This document shows, in pieces, positions 45,300 to 56,374 of a stretch of DNA of 64,000 nucleotides (the first letter of the stretch is position 1; every line of letters begins with the position of its first letter). A program made the position numbers and the translations under genes. The notes under the pieces are model-generated. The model searched no databases, was not told where the DNA came from, and worked only from the letters and a program-made list of their open reading frames with translations. Source of the stretch: Lepus europaeus (lineage: Eukaryota; Chordata; Mammalia; Lagomorpha; Leporidae); contig NC_084835.1 of assembly GCF_033115175.1 (NCBI RefSeq), forward strand, positions 98,672,448-98,736,447. Direction: 5' to 3'.

Positions 45300-45859
45300 A
45301 AAAGCTGCTATTTTAAAGTCACTAGTTCTCTGTATTATGTGGATTATTGGTTAGTTCTGTTGATTGGTTTGTATTATATCACTGCTATTTCTGAAAATGT
45401 TAGTAATGAATATTTTGTTTAGTTATTATATACTATGGAACATATAGTAAAAAGAGAAATCCATTGGCGTGGTATAGAGACAGAGCTAGCCTCAAACTGC
45501 TGGATCCAGGATCTCACCAGAATCCTGAAGACTCTTAACTCTTGGCTCTGTTTTTCCTTAGTTCACTAAAGTGGTGGAGTGGTGTCATTGTCCTGTCTTG
45601 GTCTCTTTCCCATCTCTGAAATGGTAGTGTGGCCAGTGGGTAACTGATTTGTCAGGGTGGGCATTGGCCTACCTGCCCAGATGGGGAGAGTCTTCTTGGA
45701 AAATCAGAATACCATTACAGAATGGGAAATATATGCTGGCAGACAAAAACAGATGTCAGCTGTAGTATTCTATTGATTATGCTTTTAACAACCTCTAATT
45801 TATTAACTCAAAGTTATTTTGGTGTTGACTTTTAAAATAAAATTAGTTACTTAAAAATT

Positions 45860-46015
45860 GTATTTTTTTCATTTTATTTGAAAGACATGGATAGATCTTC
45901 CATCTGCTGATTAACTCCCCAAATGCTTGCAACAGTCCAGACTGGGCCAGGCTGAATCCAGGAGGCTGGAACTTAATCCAGGACTTAAATAGGATTATTT
46001 AAAGTGAAACTGTTA
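45860..46015 (-). repeat. C-repeat SINE fragment
   Basis: TTTCATTTTATTTGAAAGAC start, CATCTGCTGATTAACTCCCC, fading at about AACTTAATCCAGG. Confidence 0.75.
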
Positions 46016-46109
46016 CACCAAGATGACTTTCAAATCTAAAACCCATGGATAAGCAAGAAGTATATCTCTCAGTTTATCCATCTCTTGTTGTTCATCTTCA
46101 TCTCGGTCT

Positions 46110-46400
46110 TTTTTTTTTTAATATAGTTTTTTGTTTTGTTTTGTTTTTCTGTTTTTGTGGGTTTTTTGAGAGACAGAGAGCTCTCATTTGCTGTTTCATT
46201 CATTAAGTTTCTGCAATAGCCAGAGCTGGGTCAAGCCAAAACCTGGAGCTGGGAACTCAGCCCATATCTCCTATGTGTGTGACAGGGACCTAAGTACTTG
46301 AGCCACATCAGGAAACTGGAACTGGGAGTGGAGCTGAAACTTGGCACCTAGGCCCTCTGGTTTGGAATATGGGTGATTTTACCACTAGGCCAAATGTGTA
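46110..46400 (-). repeat. C-repeat SINE (type C), diverged
   Basis: T/GTTTT-rich start, GAGAGACAGAGAGCTCTCATTTGC, CAGAGCTGGGTCAAGCC, GGACCTAAGTACTTGAGCC. Confidence 0.75.
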
Positions 46401-46539
46401 CTTTGAAGAATTTCTTGGTGATATTTTGCTAGGATAGTCATTTTGTCACCCCCTCCGCCGAAATTAAACTTAAGCACTTTCCTGAAATACTTATATACTA
46501 AATGTTTTATTGATCATTGATTGATAATGAAAATATACA

Positions 46540-46612
46540 TATGAGGTTACTTCCAAAAGTTTGTGGGAAATGGAATTAAAAGATATATTTATTTTGGTGG
46601 AGAAATTGAAAT
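46540..46612. mobile_element. Half copy of the palindromic MITE
   Basis: GAGGTTACTTCCAAAAGTTTG, GAATTAAAAGATATATTTATTTTGG and AAATTCATGCATAG match one half of the MITE family. It directly precedes the next copy. Confidence 0.6.
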
Positions 46613-46642
46613 TCATGCATAGCAGAAATCTTCAAAAAGTTC

Positions 46643-46885
46643 ATGAATGGTCAGGTGTTTGGCCTGGCAGTTAAGTTGCCCACAACCCATACTGGAGTGC
46701 CTGGGTTTGATATCTAGCTCTGACCCTGATTCCACCCTCCTGATAGTGCTGGCACTGGTAGATAATGGTGGTAGCTCAAATGACCTCATGGAGACCGAGA
46801 TTGAGTTCCAGCTCCTGGCTGTTTTGGGCATTTAGGGAGTGAACCAGCAGATAGTTTTCTCTATTTCTCTTGCAAATAAGAAATT
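46643..46885 (+). repeat. C-repeat SINE (type C) nested in MITE
   Basis: GTGTTTGGCCTGGCAGTTAAG head, GTGCCTGGGTTTGATATC, TTGCAAATAAG tail. Confidence 0.82.
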
Positions 46886-46962
46886 TAAAAAATTAATGAA
46901 AATGTGTATTATGAAATAAACTACTTAGATTTCAAAAAATTTTTGCACCAAAATAAACTTTT

Positions 46963-47297
46963 AAAGTTTATTTTTATTTATTTGTAAGGCAGAGCAGCAC
47001 ACCCACACACACACAAAGGGAGTGAGGAGAAAGATATTCCATCTTCTGACTCACGTCCCCAATGCCTTCAGCAGCTAGGGCTGGGCCAGGCCAGATCCAA
47101 GAGCTTAGAACTTCATCTTGGTCTCCCAATTTTTGTGTCAGGGACCCATGAACTTGAACCATCATCTGCTGCTTACCAGGGTGTGCATTAACAGGAAGCT
47201 GGATCATAATTGGAGGTGGGACTTGATCCTGGGCACTCTGATATGGGATGAGGGCATCCCAAGTAGTGACTTAACCTGCTGTGCCACAACGGCCACC
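46963..47297 (-). repeat. C-repeat SINE nested in MITE
   Basis: GTTTATTTTTATTTATTTGTAAGGC start, (AC)n patch, ending GCTGTGCCACAACGGCCACCCC. Confidence 0.85.
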
Positions 47298-47454
47298 CCA
47301 AACTTACCTTTTAATTCCATTTATGAATTTTTTAAATTACATGTATACTCGTTAATTGAAAAGTAAGCACATCTGAGAAAAAAAAAAAAAAAACACCAGC
47401 ATTCATGAATTGAAATATATGAATTGACATTAAGACCCTTGGGCTAATAACTTA

Positions 47455-47775
47455 GCCTGTTTAATTTTATTTATTTATTTATTTTTAATTTTCATCTTAT
47501 TTGAAAGAGAAAAACACAGAAAGTGCTTCCGTCTCTGGTTTACCTTATAAATGCCTATACCACCCAGATGGTCCAGGTCAAAGTCAGTTGGAACTCAGTT
47601 CTGGTCTCCTATATAAGTGGCAGGGACCCAGGTATTTGAGTCATCATCTGTTTCCTCTAGGTTAAGAATTAGTAGGAAGCTGGATCCAAAGTAGAGGATC
47701 TGGGACGTCAGCCAGGCATTCCAGTATGTGATGTGAGCTTAGATGTTACTGACTTTTAAATAGGCCAAACTTCAC
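47455..47775 (-). repeat. C-repeat SINE, strongly diverged
   Basis: TTTATTTATTTATTTATTTTT start, CTTATTTGAAAGAG, GGCAGGGACCCAGGTATTTGAG, AGGAAGCTGGATCC. Confidence 0.65.
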
Positions 47776-48036
47776 TGCTAAGCTCTACTAACTGCATATA
47801 TAAAATTGAATTTATTAATACTTTTAAAATCTTTTATTCAGCATTCAGTTAACCTAGCTAGGAAATGGGTCATCCTTTGATTGTCCCCCTTTTTCACCTT
47901 CCTGTTCAGTTGGTTAAAGAGTTCAGTGTTTCCTGCCTGGAAATACCTCATTGATTTCCCACCTTCATTTCTACTGCCATATTCCTAATCTAGGCCCTTT
48001 GCATGTTTCTGATCATTGTTTCATAACTGGTTTTCT

Positions 48037-48368
48037 TTTTTTTTTTTAAGATTTATTTATTTATTTGAAAGAGTTACACAGAAACAGGAGAGGCAGAGAG
48101 AGAGAGAGAAGTCTTCAATCCAATGGTTTACTCCCCAATTGGCTGCAACGGCAGGAGCTGCGCTGATCTGAAGCCAGGATCCAGGAGCTTCTTCTGGGTC
48201 TCCCATGCGGGTGCAGGGGCCCAAGCACTTGGGCCATCTTCCACTGCTTTCCCAGGCCATAGTAGAGAGCTGGATCAGAAGTGGAACAGCCAGGTCTTAA
48301 ACCAGCACCCATGTGGGATGCTGGCACTGCAGGCAGCGGCTTTACCCACCTCGCCATGACGCTGCCTG
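48037..48368 (-). repeat. C-repeat SINE (type A) with perfect 16-bp duplication
   Basis: Full-length copy ending CGCCATGACGCTGCC. TCATAACTGGTTTTCT flanks at 48021-48036 and 48369-48384. Confidence 0.96.
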
Positions 48369-48666
48369 TCATAACTGGTTTTCTGTTTCCTTTCCCAAGC
48401 TATTCTCCATGCTCTCACTGAAGTTCTTTCTGTAATACAAACATAATGCTGTTATTGCTCCTCTCTTTCCTTCCATGAACCTACTCTAGACAAAACATTT
48501 GTATGCTTATCACTCTGCGTTTTCCTGTGATTTTCCATCAGCTTGGCAAATTTGTATCCACATGTGGTAGTCATTAGTACTGTTCTACCAGTGTTCTCAT
48601 GGTTCTCCTCTGGCATATTTAAGTGATGCACTTCTCCTCCCCATCTTCTGCCCTTTTGAGGTAGGC

Positions 48667-48885
48667 ATGGCCCAGGGTTTCTCATTTGTGGCATAATTGA
48701 CATTTTGGGGTTATGTGGGTGGACTTCCTTTTGCATAGCAGGACATTTAACAGCCATTCTGGCCTTCACCTTTTAGATGTCTGTGTCCCGATTCCTCCTT
48801 CCAGTTATAACCATCACGAATTTCTTCAGACATTGCCAGAATGTCCCACAAGGGACAAAAATTATTTCTGGTTGGGAACTGTTGG
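48667..48885 (-). repeat. MER20-like hAT element
   Basis: GGGTTTCTCATTTGTGGCATAATTGACATTTTGGGG at the left. CAGACATTGCCAGAATGTCCC, ACAAAAATTATTTCTGG and GTTGGGAACTGTTG at the right. This is the inverted-repeat layout of the ~219-bp MER20 element, antisense. Confidence 0.75.
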
Positions 48886-49430
48886 CATGTTTCTATGACT
48901 TTGGCCAACCAAATGTGAATGAAATGACAGCATTTAAAAGATGGTGCATGAATTGTCCTATCCTTTCCTCTGCCATTTGAAAGAACACATGTATAAGATG
49001 GAGCCATTGCCAAACTGCTCCTTGAAAGATGACAGTGTGTAGTGCTCTGAGTTGATTTGAGCTGAACATGTAGCTTACGCAGAAAATAAGACTTTGGCTG
49101 TCAGTGTGGTATAACCTACCGTATCTTGACAGATGAATCATGCTAAGGCTTCACTTATGTAGTCCTTCCATTCTTCTGCACTTAAATTCCCACATCATTT
49201 TAATGCCTACCTCTTTTAGTGTTTATTACTTGTGCAATAATATCTAGATTAGTATTTATTACTGTAACTCTTTAAGGGGTGTTATGGAAACTTGTGGGAG
49301 ATTGGTCGGTGGGGCCTGGTGATAACATTCTTTGAGAGATAGTGAAGATTATCTTCTGCCATAGAATATTTTCAAACACCCAAGAAATTCATGTAGGAGG
49401 AAAACATAATTTGGAGACTAATTCCATTTT

Positions 49431-50193
49431 TTAACTTTTATTTAATATAAATTTCCAAGTACAGCTTTTGGATTACAATGGCTCCCCCCCCCCCCATAAC
49501 TTCCCTCCTACCCGCAACCCTCCCCTCTCCCGCTCCCTCTCCCCTTCCATTCACATCAAGATTCATTTTCAATTATCTTTATATACAGAAGATCAATTTA
49601 GTATATATTAAGTAAAGATTTCAACAGTTTGCACCCACACAGAAACACAGTGTAAAGCACTGTTTGAATACTAGTTATAACATTAATTTACATTGTACAA
49701 CACATTAAGGACAGAGATCCTACGTGAGGAGTAAGTGCACAGTGACTCCTGTTGTTGACTTAACAGTTGACACTCTTGTTTATGGCGTCAGTAATCACCC
49801 TAGGCTCTTGTCATGGGTTGCCAAGGCTATGGAAGCCTTTTGAGTTTGCCGACTCCAATCTTATTTAGACAAGGTCATAGTCAAAGTGGAAGTTCTCTCC
49901 TCCCTTCAGAGAAAGGTACCTCCTCTTTTGATGGCCCATTCTTTCCACTGGGATCTCACTCGCAGAGATCTTTTATTTAGGGTTTTTTTTGTTTTGTTTT
50001 GTTTTTTTTTTGCCAGAGTGTCTTGGCTTTCCATTCCTGAAATACTCTCATGGGCTTTTCAGTGGATTCGAATGCCTTAAGGGCTGATTCTGAGGCCAGA
50101 GTGCTGTTTAAGACATCTGCCATTCTATGAGTCTGCTGTGTATCCCGCTTCCCAAGTTGGATCGTTCTCTCCTTTTTAATTCTTTCAGTTAGT
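49431..50193 (-). mobile_element. Rabbit L1 3' UTR insertion (5'-truncated) with perfect target duplication
   Basis: AACTTTTATTTAATATAAATTTCC, GCTTTTGGATTACAATGGC and a 12-C tract, then about 700 bases of 3' UTR on the complement. AGACTAATTCCATTTT is repeated exactly at 49415-49430 and 50194-50209. No ORF2 coding sequence remains. Confidence 0.92.
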
Positions 50194-50637
50194 AGACTAA
50201 TTCCATTTTAATATATACTCCAGTTTTCTAGGAATTAAGTTTCTTCAATCTGATTTCTTATTGAAGTTGTTTTGTTTGTTTATCAGAAGTTCACCATTAG
50301 GGAAAATTCATGTCACCAGCTGCAGTGCCGTGGTGCTATTTTAGTTGCCAATGTAGTGCACCTATCTGGAAAGTCAGAATTTGTGGCTGTTTATGATTCT
50401 GTGCATTAATGCAGGCATCTAGCCTCTTTATTTTGCATTCTAAGTTAGTATGCTTGAGCATTTATATATTAAAATGTACATTTTAATATAAATATTTTCC
50501 CCTTTATATTACAGTTGAGGCATTGCCAAATTTTAAAAAATATCAGTAGGTTAGAATTTTGTTTCAGCATGGCTGGAGGTGATATAAATTATCTGTTATA
50601 AAAATGAGATGTTCTGATCAAGTTGGAAACCCCCTCC

Positions 50638-50967
50638 CCCTTTTTTTAAAGGTTTATCTGAAAGAGTTGCACCGAGAGAGAAGGAAAGGCAGAGAGAGAG
50701 AGAGATAGATTTTCAATCTGCTGGTTCACTCCCCAGTGGGCTGCAATGACCAGAGCTGTGCCAATCTGAAGCCAGGCGCCAGGAGCTTCTTCTGGGTCTC
50801 CTATGTGGGTGCAGGGGCCCAAGCACTTGGGCCATCTTATGCTGCTTTCCCAGGCCATAACAGAGAGCTGGATTGGAAGTGGAGCAGCCGGGACTCAACT
50901 GGCACTCATATGGGATGCTGGCACTGCAGACAGCGGCTCTTCCTGCTATGCCACAGCGCTGACCCCA
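50638..50967 (-). repeat. C-repeat SINE (type A)
   Basis: AAAGGTTTATCTGAAAGAGTTG start, CAATCTGCTGGTTCACTCCCC, ending GCCACAGCGCTGACCCC. Confidence 0.93.
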
Positions 50968-51381
50968 CCCCTTTCTGATTATGTACTACTTTTTAGTGCT
51001 TTGCACATGATAGATATTGTGTTTATTGAGTTGGTCAATTTATGATTCCCAGATTGCTTTCATATATACTGTTATATTTGATTACCAGAGTAAGTCTGTA
51101 AAGTTGGTATAGCAAATATTGTTCCCATTTACATATGAAAATTGAAAGAAATGTTAATATGACCAGTCATACTGCTAGAGCTTTGATTAGATCATATGAT
51201 TTTGTTAATGCCAGTATTGTGCCTGTGTCTACTATATTAGGACTTCATCTGTATATCCCTGTGGTGATTTTTTTTTTTTTTATACAAGGAAATTCTACTT
51301 ATGTTTCAGGCACTTGTGGCCAGAGGAATACAACAAAGTCAAAAGAAATATAAGAAAGCTTATTTAACAAAGCAAGGTCAT

Positions 51382-51669
51382 AGGGCAGGCATTTGGCCCA
51401 GTGGTTAAGCTGCTGCTTGGGGTACTTACATCCTGTAAGTGGAGTCCTGGCTCTGCTCCTGATTCTGGCTTTCTGCTAAAGTTTATCCTAGGAGCCACAG
51501 GTGATGGTTCAAGTAGGTGGATCCCTGCTATCCATGTGAGAGACCTTTATTGAGTTCCTCACTCTCTAGGCTTCAGCATGGCGCAGTTCTTGCTGTTGTG
51601 GGCATTTAGGGAGAGGATCAGCACATGGGAGGTCTCTGCCTCTCAAATAAATAAATCCATAAATTAATG
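51382..51669 (+). repeat. C-repeat SINE (type C) with perfect 13-bp duplication
   Basis: GGGCAGGCATTTGGCCCAGTGGTTAAGC head, CCTCTCAAATAAATAAATCC tail. AAAGCAAGGTCAT flanks at 51369-51381 and 51670-51682. Confidence 0.93.
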
Positions 51670-51814
51670 AAAGCAAGGTCATTTTATTAGTGTTCAAAGA
51701 AACTTGAAATTAAGACAACATGTGAAATACCATTAGGTACCCTAAAAGAATAAATTTTACAAATGGTGACATGTGATAGTGAGTTTGTGGTTACATAAAC
51801 ACTTTATTATTATT

Positions 51815-52462
51815 TTTTAAGGATTTACTTTAATTCTTTGAAAAAAACAGTTGGTGGTGGTCGGAGGGAGAGGTGGAGAAAGAGATGTTTTCCATCCCCT
51901 GGTTCACTTTCCAAATGGCCATAATGGCCAGGGCTGGGCCAGGAGCCTCCTCCTGGTATCCTGAGTGAGTGCACTTGGGCCATCTGCTGCTGCTCCCAGG
52001 CATGTTAGCAGGGAACTGGATTGGAAGTGTTGGCCAGCGCCGTGGCTTAACAGGCTAATCCTCTGCCTTGCGGCGCCGGCACACCAGGTTCTAGTCCCGG
52101 TTGGGGCGCCGGATTCTATCCCAGTTGCCCCTCTTCCAAGCCAGCTCTCTGCTATGGCCCGGGAGTACAGAGGAGGATGGCCCAAGTGCTTGGGCCCTGC
52201 ACCCGCATGGGAGACCGGGAGAAGCACCTGGCTCCTGGCTTCGGATCAGTGCAATGCGCCGGCTGCAGCGGCCATTGGAGGGTGAACCAACGGCAAAAGG
52301 AAGACCTTTCTCTCTGTCTCTCTCTCTCTCTCACTATCCACTCTGCCTGTCAAAAAAAAAAAAAAAAAAAAGGAAGTGGAGTAGCCAGGACTTGAACAGG
52401 CATCCATATGGGATGCTGGCCCTGCAGGCAGAGGCTTAACCTGCTGCACCACCATGCTGACC
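51815..52462 (-). repeat. C-repeat SINE (type A) split by another SINE
   Basis: Left part 51815-52029 (AAGGATTTACTTTAATTC ... GGATTGGAAGTG) and right part 52372-52462 (GGAAGTGGAGTAGCCAGG ... CACCATGCTGACCCC) are collinear around the type B insertion. Confidence 0.92.
52030..52371 (+). repeat. C-repeat SINE (type B) nested in a type A SINE
   Basis: GGCCAGCGCCGTGGCTTAACAGG head to CTGCCTGTC and about 19 As. GGAAGTG is duplicated at 52023-52029 and 52372-52378. Confidence 0.95.
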
Positions 52463-53439
52463 CCACTCAAACACTTCAAAATGATGATGTAATGGTGAGA
52501 TTGTGGTTAAAATAATCACATTCAAATACTTTAATTATAAATTGGTACAAATCTTTTTGGAACATAGTAGTGGAAAATGAGTTCAACCAAAGTATTTGTA
52601 TGCTTTGGAATTTATTGTAAGAAAATTCTACAGAATAGAAAACTATAGTTAATGCACAGACACTTGCCTGGCCTATGTGAGGAACTGTGCATGGTGTTAG
52701 AAACTTCTAAGGTGAAAATGTGGCTGTTTTCTACAACTTACACATTTGTGTCAACAATGTGAGACAAATACATAATCAAATAACTATAATGTTTTAAACT
52801 GTAATAGGAATATGTTTCAAAATTTAGGGAGGGAGTTAAGTAGCACTCAAGGGAACCTACAATAGATATACCTGTGAAGCAATTCTTTGGGATTAAGAGG
52901 AGAGGAGACAGTGTTTGGGAAAAACTGTCTGATAAATTAAGCTGTACTTTTGAAGGTAGGCTAGAACTTTACTCAGTGGATAAATTTGTCTTGATGTTTA
53001 ACATGAACTAACATCTGAGAGCACATATGAAAAGGGACTTTTTGGACAACATGAAACACTTACCTGTCCTAGGAACTGGACATATAATAGTGAATAAGAC
53101 AGGTATAGTTGCTATGTCTTAGAGCTTTCAATGTAGAAATTTAAATTGTGAAGCTTGGCCCTCACTGATTCCATACTGGTGGTTCTCTTCAGTGGTATTT
53201 GAGTTAAGGTTGTAGGGTCTTTTTTGGCATATGCAGTGATTTCTCGCATTCTCTCTTCCTTCTTTTTTCCATGAAAAAGTCACAACTACTTAAAAATGGG
53301 ATTTCATATGCTGATGGACGTGTTTTACTTTCTCTGAAGATCTGGCAGCAGTGGGCTGGCATTCTCAATTGCCGCTTCTGGAAGTATGTAGTAGCTGCCC
53401 ACTTTGGATGGACAGGCACTTGTATTCTTTAGTAATTTT

Positions 53440-53479
53440 CTTTTGTTTTTAAGAGAGAGACAGAGACAGAGACAGAGAC

Positions 53480-53510
<31 letters not shown>

Positions 53511-53612
53511 TCTTCCATCCATTGGTTCATTCTCCAAATGGCTGCAATAGCCAGAGCTGAGCCGATCTGAAGCCAGGAGCCAGGAACTTCTTCCAGATCT
53601 CTCACATGGGTG
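53440..53612 (-). repeat. C-repeat SINE, truncated, with (CAGAGA)n expansion
   Basis: GACAGAGACAGAGACAGAGA array, CATTGGTTCATTCTCC, stopping at CACATGGGTGCA. Confidence 0.88.
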
Positions 53613-53729
53613 CATGTTGGGGTGGGTACAAGTTCATGCAGGTGCAATTCAGAATCATGTTCCTACGTATGGTAATAAGGGTTAAGCTCCTTCTGGGGTA
53701 GAGATCGTAATATTAAAATGAAATGAAGG

Positions 53730-54048
53730 GGGGCTGGTACTGTGGCACAGTGGGTTAAAGCCCTGGCCTGCAATGCTGGCATCACACATGGGCTCTGGTT
53801 CAGGTCCCGGCTGCTCCATTTCCAATCTCTCTGCTATGGCCTGGGAAAGCAGTAGAAGATGGCCCAAGTCCTTGGGCTCCTGCACCTGTGTGGTAGACTC
53901 GGAAGAAGCTCCTGGCTCCTGGCTTCAGATCAGCTCAGCTCTGGCTGTTGTGACCATTTGGAGAGTGAACCAATGGATGGAAGAACTCTCTCTCTGGCTC
54001 TATCTCTCTCTGTAACTCTGTATTTCAAATAAATAAAAACTAAAAAAA
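53730..54048 (+). repeat. C-repeat SINE (type A)
   Basis: GGGGCTGGTACTGTGGCACAG head to TTTCAAATAAATAAAAAC tail. GAAATGAAGG recurs on both sides (53720-53729 and 54060-54069). Confidence 0.93.
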
Positions 54049-54326
54049 AAATTAAAAACGAAATGAAGGATGACCTTTGGATACTTTCTGACCCCTCTGC
54101 ACAGGTGTTGCCCTGGCTTCAGGGTCTGGACCCATTCAGGGTAGCTGATGATTGCATCTCTCCTGGAATGTGACAGAAACCTAAAGAACAACTTTGAAGA
54201 ATATCTGGTGCTTTGGAAGCATTATGCTCTTGAAGTAGAAATTAGTCCCAATAAAGACTTTTGAACTGCTCCAGGCATTAGCTAGTTACATAACTTTATT
54301 TACCCAATTAGTATGAAAAATGAGAT

Positions 54327-54637
54327 TTAAAAAAAAATATTTATCTATTTGAAAAAGTTATAGAGAAAGGGAGAGACAGAGGTCTTCCGCCTGCTGGTTC
54401 ATTCCCTACATTGCTACAATGGTAGGGGCTGGGCAAAGCCAAAACAAAAAACCTGGAACTCCATATGGGTCTACTATGTGGGTGGCAGGGGCTCAAGTAT
54501 TTGGGCTATCTTCTGATTTTTCCCAGGCACATTAGCAGGTAGCTGCATTGGAAGTAAAGCAGCCAGGACTCAAAACTGGCCCTCATATGGGATGCTGGTA
54601 TCATAGGTGGCAGCTGCTCTGCCACAATGCTGGCCCC
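54327..54637 (-). repeat. C-repeat SINE (type A)
   Basis: AATATTTATCTATTTGAAAAAG start, CTGCTGGTTCATTCCC, ending GCCACAATGCTGGCCCC. Confidence 0.9.
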
Positions 54638-55321
54638 CCAAAATTATGATTCTAATCCAGGTCTCTGATTCCAAAACTCCCCATGCAAGTAATCTTTAGT
54701 TGTCAACATATACTTATAAGTATTCAAAGAGGTGAAAAACTACTTCTCTGCTTGAGGCTTATAATGAGTTGAAGAGACAAGTTTATATGTAAAAGGAGTA
54801 ACAATAGAGAGAAGCAAGGGTTAAATACCAGGTTATTAATATAAACACCAAGGAGGTTCAAAACTACAGCAGTGGCATGGGGAATAGAAAGGAGGGGGCA
54901 CAAAAAATGATTAAGGTGAAGACTCTGTGAGGAAATGTGGGAGTAGTGAAAGGGGAGGTCAGAGATGGTTTGCCATACTTTCCAAGACTGGGTCATTGGA
55001 TGAAATTGATGCTTTAACAAATTGGGATCCTCTGAAGAGGAACAGATTTTTATAGAAGAATGTTGGGTGAATTTTATTCATTTGGGGAGGGGGTTAAGAT
55101 TCAAATAAATAGCAAAATAAAATAAAAGTGCAGTCTGGAATATCATTGAACAAATAAATAATCCATCATGCAAAGGGTAGGCTTCAGCCCTGCTTTACCT
55201 TGTTTATTCTTGAGCTGATGGCCTTTTTCCTGTTCCATGTGTGATCTTGAAGTCAAATAAGCTCTTTATGGTTTTAAGTGTTGAATGGGTTCTTGATTAG
55301 TATCCATTTCCTATATTTTAA

Positions 55322-55652
55322 TTTCTTTTTATTAAATATTTTATTTATTTATTTGAAAGAGTTCCAGAGAGGCAGAGGCAGAGGCAGAGAGAGGTTGGTC
55401 TCCATCTGCTAGTTCACTCCCCAAATGGCTGCAATGGCCAGTGCTTGAACCAGTCTGAAGCCAGGTGCCTGGAGCTTCTTGGTATCCCATGTAGGTGCCG
55501 GGGCCCAAGGAATTGGGCCATCTTCTGCTTTCCTAGGCACATTAGCAGGGAGCTGGATTGGAAGTGGAGCAGCTGGGACTAGAACCGGTGTCCATATGGA
55601 GTGCTGGCATGGCAGGTGGCTGCTTTACCCACTACGCTACAGTGCTGGCCCC
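55322..55652 (-). repeat. C-repeat SINE (type A)
   Basis: ATTTTATTTATTTATTTGAAAGAG start, ending TACAGTGCTGGCCCC. Confidence 0.93.
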
Positions 55653-55682
55653 TCAATTCCTTTTTAAAATAATTGACCCTAT

Positions 55683-55685
<3 letters not shown>

Positions 55686-55728
<43 letters not shown>

Positions 55729-56034
55729 ATTTATCTGAAAGGCAGAGCTGCAGAGAGGCAGAGGCAGAGATGGAGGCCTTCCATCCACTGGTTTACTCCC
55801 CAACAGCTGCAGTGGCTGGAGCTGGGCCGATCTGAAGCCAGGAGCCAGAAACTTCTTCTGGCTCTCCCACACAGGTGTGGGGCCCCAAGCACCTGGGCTG
55901 CCCTCAGCTGCTTTTCCAGGCCATACCAGAGAGCTGGATCGAAAGTGGGGCAGCCGGGACTTGACCTGGCACCTGTATGGAATGCCAGCACTGCAGGCGG
56001 AAGCCCTGCCTTCTACACCACAGCACTGGCTCCT
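55686..56034 (-). repeat. C-repeat SINE (type A) with 38-T tract
   Basis: T tract at 55687-55724, then AATTATTTATCTGAAAGGC to CACAGCACTGGCTCC. ACCCTATTGC is repeated at 55676-55685 and 56036-56045. Confidence 0.95.
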
Positions 56035-56107
56035 TACCCTATTGCTTTTACAGGTAAAATCTTTTGAGGAATTTAGTGGTCTGTCTTTAGAAATATAACC
56101 TTGTTGG

Positions 56108-56365
56108 GTTGGGCTTTGGCTCAGCAATTACTTATCAGAGTGCCTGGTTCAAGTGTAATCCAGCTTCCTGCTAATGTGCACCTTAGGAGGCAGCAAATAG
56201 TGCTTCAAGTAGTTGGTTCCCAGCCACCCGAATGGGAAACCTGAATTGAGTTTCATATTCCTGGTTTCATTTGCTGTTGTGGGCATTTGGAGAATGAATT
56301 AGTGGGTGTAATGTCTCTGTGTCTGCCTCTTTCCCCCACCTTCCAAATAAAATGAAAACATTAAA
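56108..56365 (+). repeat. C-repeat SINE (type C)
   Basis: GGGCTTTGGCTCAGCAATTAC head, CCAGCTTCCTGCTAATGTGC, TTCCAAATAAAATG tail. Confidence 0.83.
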
Positions 56366-56374
56366 ATAATTATA

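Larger units (their letters stand above)
46615..47340. mobile_element. Palindromic MITE interrupted by two SINEs
   Basis: Three collinear pieces: AATCTTCAAAAAGTTCATGAA, then ATGTGTATTATGAAATAAAC with TTTTTGCACCAAAATAAAC, then CTTACCTTTTAATTCCATTTATG. They are separated by type C SINEs at 46643-46885 and 46963-47297. Confidence 0.65.

Noticed and set aside
53455-53510. Regularly spaced short repeats resembling a repeat array
   Set aside because: It is simple-sequence (CAGAGA)n/(GA)n within a SINE, with no spacers, and this is a mammalian genome, so not CRISPR.
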